DNA from: Streptomyces kronopolitis
GTDB taxonomy: Bacteria; Actinomycetota; Actinomycetes; Streptomycetales; Streptomycetaceae
NCBI RefSeq assembly: GCF_014646275.1
Contig: NZ_BMND01000002.1
Location: 124,001 to 188,000, forward strand
Reading direction: 5' to 3'
DNA length: 64,000 nt
Below, piece by piece: positions 49,347-57,151 of this stretch. Position 1 is the stretch's first letter. Every line of letters begins with the position of its first letter. Made by a program: the position numbers and the translations under genes. The notes under the pieces are model-generated. The model was not told the DNA's origin. It saw nothing but the letters and a program-made list of their open reading frames with translations, and searched no databases.

Positions 49347-51128
49347 TCACCCGTGCCAAGACCGCCAGAGTGCCGCGTAGGCGCCGTCGGCCGCGACGAG
49401 TTCGTCGTGGCTGCCCAGTTCGCTGATGCGGCCCTCCTCGACGACGGCGATCACGTCGGCGTCGTGCGCGGTGTGCAGCCGGTGGGCGATCGCCACCACC
49501 GTGCGGCCGTCCAGCACCCTGCCCAGCGAACGTTCCAGATCGCGGGCCGCCCGTGGGTCGAGCAGGGAGGTCGCCTCGTCCAGGACGAGGGTGTGCGGGT
49601 CGGCGAGGACCAGCCGGGCCAGTGCGATCTGCTGTGCCTGGGCCGGGGTCAGCGGGTGGCCGCCCGAGCCGACCTCCGTGTCCAGCTCCTGGCCCAGGGC
49701 CCGTGCCCAGCCGTCGGCGTCCACCGCGCCGAGTGCGGCCCACAGTTCGGTGTCGGCCGCCGTGGCGCGGGCCAGGCGGAGGTTGTCGCGCAGGGAGCCC
49801 ACGAAGACGTGGTGCTCCTGGTTGACCAGCGCCACCTGCTCGCGGATCCGCTCGGGCGGCAGTGCGCACAGCTCGGCCCCGCCGAGGGTGACGGTCCCGG
49901 TGCGCGGGCCGTAGATGCCGGCCAGCAGCCGGCCGAGCGTCGACTTGCCGGCGCCGGAGGGCCCCACCAGCGCCAGCCGGCTGCCCGGACGGATCTGCAA
50001 CGAGACCTCGCGCAGCACGTCCACGCCGGCGCGGTAGCCGAAGCTGACCCGGTCGGCGTGTACGTCGCGGCCGTCCGGGAACCGCTCCGGATCCCCGGCC
50101 TCCGGTTCGATCTCCCGGACGCCGACGAGTCGCGCGATCGACACCTGGGCCACCTGCAGCTCGTCGTACCACCGCAGGATCAGGCCGACCGGCTCGATCA
50201 TCATCTGCGCCAGCAGCGCGCCGGTCGTCAGCTGCCCCGGGGTGATCCAGCCGCCGATGACGAACGCCCCGCCCAGCAGCAACACGGCGCCCAGCAGCAG
50301 CACATGTGTCAGATCGACGACGGGGAAGAGCACCGACCGGAGGTAGAGGGTGTAGCGCTCCCATTGGGTCCATTCGCGGATGCGGCGCTCCGAGAGCGCG
50401 ATGCGGCGGGCGCCGAGCCGGTGGGCCTCGATCGTGCGCCCCGCGTCCACGGACTCGGTGAGCACGGCGGACACCGCGGCGTAGCCGGCCGCCTCCGAGC
50501 GATAGGCGCTCGGGGCCCGCTTGAAGTACCAGCGGCAGCCGACGATCAGCAGCGGCAGCGCGAGCAGCACGGCCAGCGCGAGCGGCGGCGCGGTCACGGT
50601 GATCCCGCCGATCAGCAGCGCCGCCCACACCACCCCGATGGCCAGTTGCGGCACCGCCTCGCGCATCGCGCTGGAGAGCCGGTCGACATCGGTGGTGATA
50701 CGGGACAGCAGATCGCCGGTGCCGGCCCGTTCCAGGACGCCCGGCGGCAATGCCACGGACCGTACGAGGAAGTCCTCGCGCAGGTCCGCCAGCATTTGCT
50801 CGCCGAGCATCGCCCCGCGTAGCCGGACCATCCGGACGAACACCGTCTGGGCGGCCAGTGCGAGGGCGAACAGGACGAGGGTGCGCTCCAGCGGGATGTC
50901 CCGCTCGCCCGCGGAGAGCTTCTCCACGACGCCGCCGAGCAGGTACGGGCCGACCATGGAGGCGATCACCGCCGCGGCGTTCACGGTGACCAGGACGGTG
51001 AAGGCCGTGCGGTGACGGCGGATCAGGCCGCCGACGTAGGCGCGTACCGTCGCCGGTGAGCCGACGGGCAGGGTGGTGGCGGTCTGCGGGGCGTCCGGAT
51101 CGTGGGCCGGGGGTGCCAGGCCGATCAT
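49347..51128 (-). CDS. Heterodimeric ABC exporter subunit with intact Walker motifs but degenerate signature
   Basis: 593 residues: six-helix membrane domain (about 40-330) then a nucleotide-binding domain. Walker A GPSGAGKST (near 390), the Q-loop (NQEHHVF), Walker B LVLDEATSLLD and the H-loop IAHRL are intact. The ABC signature reads LTPAQAQQ (near 494) instead of LSGGQxQ. Its partner, encoded immediately upstream with an ATGA overlap, has the opposite defects. The two therefore form an exporter with one working ATP site. The substrate is unknown; drugs, lipids or peptides are typical. Confidence 0.92.
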   Translation of the reverse strand: MIGLAPPAHDPDAPQTATTLPVGSPATVRAYVGGLIRRHRTAFTVLVTVNAAAVIASMVGPYLLGGVVEKLSAGERDIPLERTLVLFALALAAQTVFVRMVRLRGAMLGEQMLADLREDFLVRSVALPPGVLERAGTGDLLSRITTDVDRLSSAMREAVPQLAIGVVWAALLIGGITVTAPPLALAVLLALPLLIVGCRWYFKRAPSAYRSEAAGYAAVSAVLTESVDAGRTIEAHRLGARRIALSERRIREWTQWERYTLYLRSVLFPVVDLTHVLLLGAVLLLGGAFVIGGWITPGQLTTGALLAQMMIEPVGLILRWYDELQVAQVSIARLVGVREIEPEAGDPERFPDGRDVHADRVSFGYRAGVDVLREVSLQIRPGSRLALVGPSGAGKSTLGRLLAGIYGPRTGTVTLGGAELCALPPERIREQVALVNQEHHVFVGSLRDNLRLARATAADTELWAALGAVDADGWARALGQELDTEVGSGGHPLTPAQAQQIALARLVLADPHTLVLDEATSLLDPRAARDLERSLGRVLDGRTVVAIAHRLHTAHDADVIAVVEEGRISELGSHDELVAADGAYAALWRSWHG

Positions 51129-52927
51129 GCGGTCCTCCCTTCTCGTTCAGGTTGGCCGGCCGACATCGCCGGCTCGGGGTCCGGTGCGCGGGTGACGACC
51201 GCGCGGTAGGCGGGGTGCAGGTGCAGCAGTTCGCGATGGGTGGCCCGGGCGGCGACGGTGCCGTCCTGGAGGAACACCACCTCGTCGGCCCGGTCCAGCA
51301 GGAGCGGGCTGGAGGTGAACACGACCGTGGTGCGGCCGCTCCTCAGCTCCCGCAGGCCGTCGGCGATCCGGGCCTCGGTGTGGGCGTCGACGGCGCTGGT
51401 CGGCTCGTCCAGCACCAGTACTTCCGGGTCGGTGACCAGCGAGCGGGCCAGCGCCAGCCGCTGCCGCTGGCCGCCGGACAGTGACCGGCCGCGCTCGGTG
51501 ATGTGGGTGCGCATCGGGTCGCCCGAGTCGTCGGCGGAGGCCTGGGCCAGCGCCGTCAGCACATCGCCGCACTGCGCCGCGGCCAGTGCCCGCGCCGCGT
51601 CCACCCGCCCGGAGGCCGGTACGTCGAGCAGTTCGCCGAGGGTGCCGGAGAGCAGCATCGGGTCCTTGTCCTGGACCAGTACGGCCCGGCGGGCGGCGTC
51701 GCGTGGGAGTCGGTCCAGCGGGGTGCCGCCGAGGACGACGGACGGGGGGCCGCCGTGTGTGTCGTCGTCCGCCGACGGCGGGTGGCCGCCCAGGTGTTCG
51801 GCGAGCCGGCCCGCCGCGTCGGGGTCGCCGCAGACCACGGCGGTCAGCCGGCCGGCCGGTGCGGTCAGGCCGCTGACCGGGTCGTGCAGCTCGCCGGTGG
51901 GCGCCGCCGCGTCCTCGGGGTGTTCGCCGGCCGGACGGTGCTGGGCCAGCACGCGGGCCGTGCGGTTCGCGGACGGCCGGGCGAAGGCGTAGGCCTGGGC
52001 GATCTCTTCGAAGTGCCGGAGCGGGAAGAGCAGAAAGGCGACCGCGCTGTAGAGGGTGACCAGCTCGCCGACGCCGATCGTGCCGTCGAGGGCGAGCCGG
52101 GCGCCGTACCAGACCACCGCGAGCAGCAGCAGGCCCGGCAGCAGGACCTGGACGGCCGAGATCAGCGACCACATCCGGGCGCTGCGGACGGCTGCCCTGC
52201 GGACCTCCTGGGAGGCGCTGCGGTAGCGGCCGAGGAAGAGTTCCTCGCCGCCGATGCCGCGCAGCACGCGCAGCCCGGCGACGGTGTCGGAGGCCAGCTC
52301 GGTGGCGTGGCCGGCCTTGTCGCGCTGTGCGTCGGCACGCCGGATGGCGGGCGGCAGCAACGGCAGGGCGGCCAGCGCCATGACGGGGACGCCCAGAGCG
52401 ACCAGGGCGCCCAGTGTCGGCTGGTAGCAGGCGAGTGCGACACACAGGCCGGCCGTGGTCACCGCCGAGGCGCCGAACCGGGAGAGCGCCTCGACGAACC
52501 AGCCGATCTTCTCCAGGTCGCCGGTGCTGACGGCGGCGATCTCGCCGGCCGCCACCCGGCGGGTCATGGCCGCGCCCAGTTCCGTGGTCTTGCGGGCGAG
52601 CAGCTGCTGCATCCGGGCCACGGCGGTGATCCAGTTGGTGACCGCGGCGCGGTGGAGCATCACCGCGCCGAGCGCGGTCAGCAGTCCGAGGGCCAGGACC
52701 AGCCCGCCGGACAGGAGGAGCCGGCCGCCGTCGCGGTCCACCACGGCCTGCACGGCGAGGCCCACGGCCAGCGGGGTAGCGGCGATGCCGCCGACGTCCA
52801 GCAGTCCCCAGGCGAGGGCCGCCAGCTGTCCGCGGAGTTGCCGTGCGCAGAGCCAGCGGAGGAAGGCGCCGCCCGTGCGGACGTCCGGGACGCCCGGGTC
52901 GGTATGCGGAAGGTCGCGAATGTGCAT
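51125..52927 (-). CDS. Heterodimeric ABC exporter subunit with degenerate Walker A and H-loop
   Basis: 600 residues. The membrane domain (about 30-320) carries six helices. The nucleotide-binding domain has a strongly altered Walker A (AVVCGDPDAAGRLAE near 370, no GKS/T) and an H-loop TSSP in place of the switch His (near 539). Signature LSGGQRQRLALARSL (near 483) and Walker B VLVLDEPTSAVD are intact. It can lend its signature to the partner's ATP but cannot bind ATP normally itself. First gene of the pair. MHIRDLPHTDPGVPDVRTGG is a short cytoplasmic lead. The promoter must lie in 52928-53154, shared with a divergent lipoprotein gene. Confidence 0.92.
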   Translation of the reverse strand: MHIRDLPHTDPGVPDVRTGGAFLRWLCARQLRGQLAALAWGLLDVGGIAATPLAVGLAVQAVVDRDGGRLLLSGGLVLALGLLTALGAVMLHRAAVTNWITAVARMQQLLARKTTELGAAMTRRVAAGEIAAVSTGDLEKIGWFVEALSRFGASAVTTAGLCVALACYQPTLGALVALGVPVMALAALPLLPPAIRRADAQRDKAGHATELASDTVAGLRVLRGIGGEELFLGRYRSASQEVRRAAVRSARMWSLISAVQVLLPGLLLLAVVWYGARLALDGTIGVGELVTLYSAVAFLLFPLRHFEEIAQAYAFARPSANRTARVLAQHRPAGEHPEDAAAPTGELHDPVSGLTAPAGRLTAVVCGDPDAAGRLAEHLGGHPPSADDDTHGGPPSVVLGGTPLDRLPRDAARRAVLVQDKDPMLLSGTLGELLDVPASGRVDAARALAAAQCGDVLTALAQASADDSGDPMRTHITERGRSLSGGQRQRLALARSLVTDPEVLVLDEPTSAVDAHTEARIADGLRELRSGRTTVVFTSSPLLLDRADEVVFLQDGTVAARATHRELLHLHPAYRAVVTRAPDPEPAMSAGQPEREGRTA

Positions 52928-53154
52928 GATGTCCCAGGCGAAGTCGGGGTGGAGTGGGTGGTGGCGGGCCGTCCGGGCAGGGTGAAGTGGCCCTCACGCC
53001 GGTCGTGTCGACGGCGGAGGTTCTGGAAGGTTGGCCCGGCGGGAGGTCTGATTTCAAACGGTTTTTCCGCAGTGCCCCGCTCTTTCGGACAATCGTGTGG
53101 CGGTCCGTACGGAGCGGGCGGGCGCCCGAAGCGCGCCGTTGCGGCGGTGCGACC

Positions 53155-53916
53155 ATGGGGGCCATGCGAACAGCGGGCAGTGCGATGCGGATGGCGGCGG
53201 TGGCCGCGGCGGGGCTGGTCCTTCTGGCGGGCTGCGGCGGCGGGAGCGGCCGGGGCGACGGCAAGGACGACGGCGCGGGAAAGAAGGGGGAGCGCCCCGG
53301 TGGTGCGGCCCGCGGGGCGTCGGCCACCACCCACCTGGAGCGCATCCCCGAGGTCGGCTCCGCGCTGCGGTCACGGATCCCGGCCGGCTCCCGGCAGGTC
53401 GTCGCGGTCTACGGGGACGGGGCGGACTCCGCCGATGCCACCGTCGTCCTCTACGACAAGGGCGCCAAGGGCTGGGACCAGAAGGGGCGTTGGGCCGCGC
53501 ACAACGGCCGCCGCGGCTGGACGGTGCACCATCACGAAGGGGACAAGCGCAGCCCGGTCGGGGTGTTCGCGCTGACCGATGCGGGCGGGGTGCTCGCCGA
53601 CCCCGGCGCCAAGCTGCCCTACACGCACTCCTCGGCGTTCACCCCGCCGTCGTACTGGTCGAAGAACACCCGACACGACTTCGACTATGTCGTCGCGATC
53701 AACTACAACCGCGTCAAGGGGACCTCCCCGCTGGATCCGACCCGCCCCGAGGGGCAGTCCAAGGGCGGCGGCGTCTGGCTGCACATGGACCACGGCAGCG
53801 GCACCTCCGCCTGCGTCAGCGTCCCGAAGGCCGCGATGCAGGCCCTGCTGCGTGCCCTGGATCCGGCCCGGCAGCCGGTGGTGGTCATGGGGGACAAGGC
53901 GCATCTGGCGGCCTGA
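53155..53916 (+). CDS. YkuD-type L,D-transpeptidase-like lipoprotein
   Basis: 253 residues from ATG 53155 (ATG 53164 also possible; neither has a strong ribosome site). Lipobox VLLAGC (Cys near 26), then a Gly/Asp/Lys-rich linker. The catalytic part ends GGGVWLHMDHGSGTSACVSVP, with C220 at the position of the YkuD active-site Cys (HxxxGSxxSxxCvs). YkuD proteins make 3-3 peptidoglycan cross-links or attach proteins. In this subfamily the Ig domains are missing, and only the catalytic core follows the linker. A wall-modifying function outside the membrane is likely. Confidence 0.82.
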   Translation: MGAMRTAGSAMRMAAVAAAGLVLLAGCGGGSGRGDGKDDGAGKKGERPGGAARGASATTHLERIPEVGSALRSRIPAGSRQVVAVYGDGADSADATVVLYDKGAKGWDQKGRWAAHNGRRGWTVHHHEGDKRSPVGVFALTDAGGVLADPGAKLPYTHSSAFTPPSYWSKNTRHDFDYVVAINYNRVKGTSPLDPTRPEGQSKGGGVWLHMDHGSGTSACVSVPKAAMQALLRALDPARQPVVVMGDKAHLAA

Positions 53917-53960
53917 CGCGGTGCCTTCGGCGCGGCGAGGCAGCCGCCGTACTGGTTGAC

Positions 53961-53998
53961 GCGCGGCCCGGCGGACGCACCGCCCGCCGGGCCCGCGC
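53961..53998. terminator. Convergent hairpin terminator
   Basis: A 10-bp perfect stem GGCCCGGCGG (53965-53974) / CCGCCGGGCC (53984-53993), continued by GCGC on each side past one bulged C. It sits between the convergent lipoprotein and GH109-like genes. Confidence 0.8.
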
Positions 53999-54006
53999 CC
54001 GCGTGC

Positions 54007-55440
54007 CTACTCCTCCGGCTTCGGTGAATCCATCCCCGGCCGGGCCTTCTTCCACAGTCCGCGGGTGAAGTCGGGGATCTCCTGCGGGGCGCCGTTCGCC
54101 CTGATCGAGAGGTCGCTGAGCGGCACCGGCGCGGTCCAGGTCGCCGCGTCATAGACGTCGAAGTCCGGTACGAGGCCCAGCCGCATGCACTGCATCAGCC
54201 GGAAGACCAGCAGGTAGTCCATGCCGCCGTGGCCGCCGGGCGGGTTGGCGTGCTCCTTCCACAGCCAGTGGTCCCACTGCGCGTACGCGCCGAAGTCGCC
54301 CCACTCGTCGTTGCTGTGGTCCGGCTCCAGGTAGATCCGCTCGGGGTAGTCCTCGAAGAGCCCCTTGGTGCCGCCGAGGCTGTTGATGCGGCTGTAGGGG
54401 TGCGGGGTGGAGACATCGTGCTCCAGCCGGATCACCCGCCCCTTGGCGGTCTGGACGAGGCTGATCGTCCGGTCGCTCCCGATGTACGACTCCTTCCAAC
54501 TGGGGTCGCCGGCGGGCATGTGGTCCGTGCGGTAGGCGGCGAGTCCGAGGGCGGGGGTGCCCATGCTGGAGATGCGCACGGCGCGGTCCCCGCGGTTGAG
54601 GCCCATGTAGCCGGCGACCGGGCCGAACCCGTGGTTGGGGTAGAGGTCGCCGCGCAGCCGGGTGTGCCACAGCCGGCGCCACGGCCCCTCGTAGTACTTC
54701 GGGTCGAACATCAGGCCGCGCAGATCGTGGACGTAGGCGCCGGCGCCGTGCAGCAGCTCGCCGAACAGGCCCGCGTGCGCCATCCGCAGCACCCGCATCT
54801 CGTTTCTGCCGTAGCAGCAGTTCTCCAGCTGCATGCAGTGCCTGCGAGTGCGCTCGGAGAGGTCGACCAGCTCCCACAGCTGGTCCAGCCGCAGCGCGAG
54901 GGGGCATTCGACGCCCACGTGCTTGCCGTGCAGCAGCGCCGCCTTCGCCATCTCGAAGTGCCGGTCCCAGGGTGTGGCGGCGTAGACGAAGTCGAGGTCG
55001 CCGCGGGCGCAGAGGTTCTCGTAGTCGTGCTCGCCGTGGGTGTAGACGGCGGGTGCGGGCTGGCCCGCGGCGGTGACCTTCCCGGCGGCCTTGGCGGTCT
55101 TCTCCTTGACCGGGTCGCACAGGGCGACGACGCGGACGCCCGGCATCGCGAGAAAGAGGTCGATCATGCTGCCGCCGCGGTTGCCGAGGCCGATGATGCC
55201 GACGCGTACGGTGCCGCGCCGCTCGAACGGCACCCCGATCATGGTCCGGCCCGTGGCCGCGGGGGCGGCGGCGGTGCCTTCGGCCGCGGGTGCGGCCGCC
55301 GCGGCCGGAGCGGATGACAGGCCGCCGAGCCCCAGCCCGGCGCCCGCCGCACCGGCGGTCCACAGGACCGAACGGCGGCTGGGGCCCGCCTCGTTGGGGT
55401 CGTCGTGCGGGGCGTGGCGCTGCGAGGGTGCCTCGTGCAT
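54007..55440 (-). CDS. Exported Gfo/Idh/MocA oxidoreductase, GH109-like glycosidase
   Basis: 477 residues from ATG 55440 (GGAGGATCG upstream). A twin-arginine signal ([23 protein letters not shown], about 19-42) exports the folded, cofactor-loaded enzyme. The NAD-binding loop is [49 protein letters not shown] is the family's second signature. The whole matches the alpha-N-acetylgalactosaminidase type (GH109), which uses bound NAD+ in a redox hydrolysis of glycosides. An ordinary secreted sugar dehydrogenase is the alternative. It is divergent from the amylase gene; the shared 328-bp gap holds the amylase control region. Confidence 0.85.
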   Translation of the reverse strand: MHEAPSQRHAPHDDPNEAGPSRRSVLWTAGAAGAGLGLGGLSSAPAAAAAPAAEGTAAAPAATGRTMIGVPFERRGTVRVGIIGLGNRGGSMIDLFLAMPGVRVVALCDPVKEKTAKAAGKVTAAGQPAPAVYTHGEHDYENLCARGDLDFVYAATPWDRHFEMAKAALLHGKHVGVECPLALRLDQLWELVDLSERTRRHCMQLENCCYGRNEMRVLRMAHAGLFGELLHGAGAYVHDLRGLMFDPKYYEGPWRRLWHTRLRGDLYPNHGFGPVAGYMGLNRGDRAVRISSMGTPALGLAAYRTDHMPAGDPSWKESYIGSDRTISLVQTAKGRVIRLEHDVSTPHPYSRINSLGGTKGLFEDYPERIYLEPDHSNDEWGDFGAYAQWDHWLWKEHANPPGGHGGMDYLLVFRLMQCMRLGLVPDFDVYDAATWTAPVPLSDLSIRANGAPQEIPDFTRGLWKKARPGMDSPKPEE

Positions 55441-55581
55441 CGATCCTCCAGGGAGCGGTGGGGTACCGGGGCATGCGTGAACCTCGGTCAGGACCTTGTC
55501 GGCCGGCGGGCCGGGGCACAAGAGGGCCAAGGGGGAACCGTTCGTGGCACAGGGGGATTCTTTGCCGCATCGGCTGATCTT

Positions 55582-55678
55582 CTTCCGCAAGTCCGGGCGA
55601 CTCACCGTCAGCTTCTTTCGCAAGAGCATGAAAAGACTTGCGGGAAGCCTTGACGTGTCCCTCGGGCGAACGGCAGGC
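55582..55678 (+). promoter_or_regulatory. Alpha-amylase promoter with MalR/Reg1-type repeats
   Basis: -35 TTGACG (55650-55655) and -10 CAGGCT (55673-55678) are 17 bp apart, as in other Streptomyces amylase promoters. Three related sites precede or overlap it: CTTCCGCAAG (55582-55591), CTTTCGCAAG (55615-55624) and the inverted CTTGCGGGAAG (55637-55647). Such CTTGC repeats are the reported targets of the LacI-family maltose/amylase repressor in this genus, giving starch/maltose induction and glucose repression. That assignment is from memory of the family. Confidence 0.75.
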
Positions 55679-55768
55679 TCCGGTACACCATCCCCCATGG
55701 CGGCCGGCGCGTGGCTGCACTCGTGGGCGCGGTGTGCCTGCCGTGCCCCATGACCAAGGAGCCGCAAG

Positions 55769-57139
55769 ATGCAGCAACGTTCCCGTGTGCTCGGCGGGGC
55801 GCTGGCCGGCGTGCTGGCCGCGGCCGGCCTCGCCACCTTCGCGCCGTGGTCCTCCCAGGCCGCCCCGCCCGGCGAAAAGACCGTCACCGCCACGCTGTTC
55901 GAGTGGAAGTACGCGGATGTCGCCAAGGCCTGCACGGACCAGCTCGGTCCGGACGGCTACGGCTATGTCGAGGTCTCGCCCGCCACCGAGCACATCAAGG
56001 GCGACCAGTGGTGGACCTCGTACCAGCCCGTCAGCTACAAGATCGCCGGCCGGCTGGGCGACCGGAACGCCTTCGCCTCGATGGTCCGCACCTGCCACGG
56101 CGCGGGCGTCAAGGTCATCGCCGACGCCGTCATCAACCACATGGCCGCGGGAGCCGGCACCGGCACCGGCGGCACCCGGTACACCAAGTACGACTACCCC
56201 GGCTTCTACCAGGACCAGGACTTCCACGGCTGCCGCCGCAGCATCTCCGACTACGGCAACCGCACCGACGTCCAGACCTGCGAGCTGGTGGGCCTGTCCG
56301 ATCTCGACACCGGCAGCGAGTACGTCCGCACCACCATCGCCAAGTACCTCGACGGCCTGTGGTCGATGGGGGTGGACGGCTTCCGGGTGGACGCCGCCAA
56401 GCACATCTCCGCCACCGACCTCGCCGCCATCAAGGGCAAGATGCGCGACCCCGGTTACTGGGCGCAGGAGGTCATCTACGGCGACGGCGAGGCGGTACGG
56501 CCCGACGAGTACACCGGCACCGGCGACGTGGACGAGTTCCGCTACGGCAGCCAGCTCAAGAACGCCTTCCAGGGCGGCGGCCTCGCCCAGCTCAAGTCCG
56601 TGGCGGACGGCAAGCTCGGCGGCGACAAGGCCCGTACCTTCGTCGACAACTGGGACACCGAACGCAACGGCTCGACGCTGACCTACAAGGACGGCGCCGT
56701 GTACACCCTCGCCAATGCCTTCATGCTCGCCTCGCCCTACGGCTCACCGAACGTCTACTCCGGCTACGAGTGGACCGACAAGGACGCCGGACCGCCGAGC
56801 GGCAGCGCCGGCTGGACCCGCGAGCACGCCAAGCGGGAGATCACCGGGATGGTCGGTTTCCGCAACGCGGTGGGCGCGGCCCCGCTGACCGACTGGTGGG
56901 ACAACGGGAGCAGCGCGCTCGCCTTCGGCCGCGGCGGCAAGGGCTTCGTCGCGCTCAACAACGGTGACGGGGAGCTGAAGCAGACCTTCGCGACCTCGCT
57001 GCCCGGCGGGACCTACTGCGATGTGGTCGCCGCCGACCCGTCCTCGTGCGACGGCCACACGGTCACCGTCGGGGAGGACGGGAAGGTCCGTCTGACCGTC
57101 CCGGCGAAGCGCGCCGTGGCGCTGCTTCCCGTGCGCTGA
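55769..57139 (+). CDS. aml: Secreted alpha-amylase, GH13, without starch-binding domain
   Basis: 456 residues; GGAGCCGCAAG lies before the ATG. Signal peptide 1-31 ([25 protein letters not shown]). Animal-like GH13 amylase: [44 protein letters not shown], and the catalytic triad D208 (GFRVDAAKH), E234 (QEVIYGDGE) and D296 ([11 protein letters not shown], with Trp where most have His). It cuts internal alpha-1,4 bonds of starch outside the cell. The protein stops after the C-terminal beta domain; the CBM20 module of many Streptomyces amylases is absent. A terminator hairpin lies 20 bp past its stop. Confidence 0.95.
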   Translation: MQQRSRVLGGALAGVLAAAGLATFAPWSSQAAPPGEKTVTATLFEWKYADVAKACTDQLGPDGYGYVEVSPATEHIKGDQWWTSYQPVSYKIAGRLGDRNAFASMVRTCHGAGVKVIADAVINHMAAGAGTGTGGTRYTKYDYPGFYQDQDFHGCRRSISDYGNRTDVQTCELVGLSDLDTGSEYVRTTIAKYLDGLWSMGVDGFRVDAAKHISATDLAAIKGKMRDPGYWAQEVIYGDGEAVRPDEYTGTGDVDEFRYGSQLKNAFQGGGLAQLKSVADGKLGGDKARTFVDNWDTERNGSTLTYKDGAVYTLANAFMLASPYGSPNVYSGYEWTDKDAGPPSGSAGWTREHAKREITGMVGFRNAVGAAPLTDWWDNGSSALAFGRGGKGFVALNNGDGELKQTFATSLPGGTYCDVVAADPSSCDGHTVTVGEDGKVRLTVPAKRAVALLPVR

Positions 57140-57151
57140 GCGCGCCGTTCC

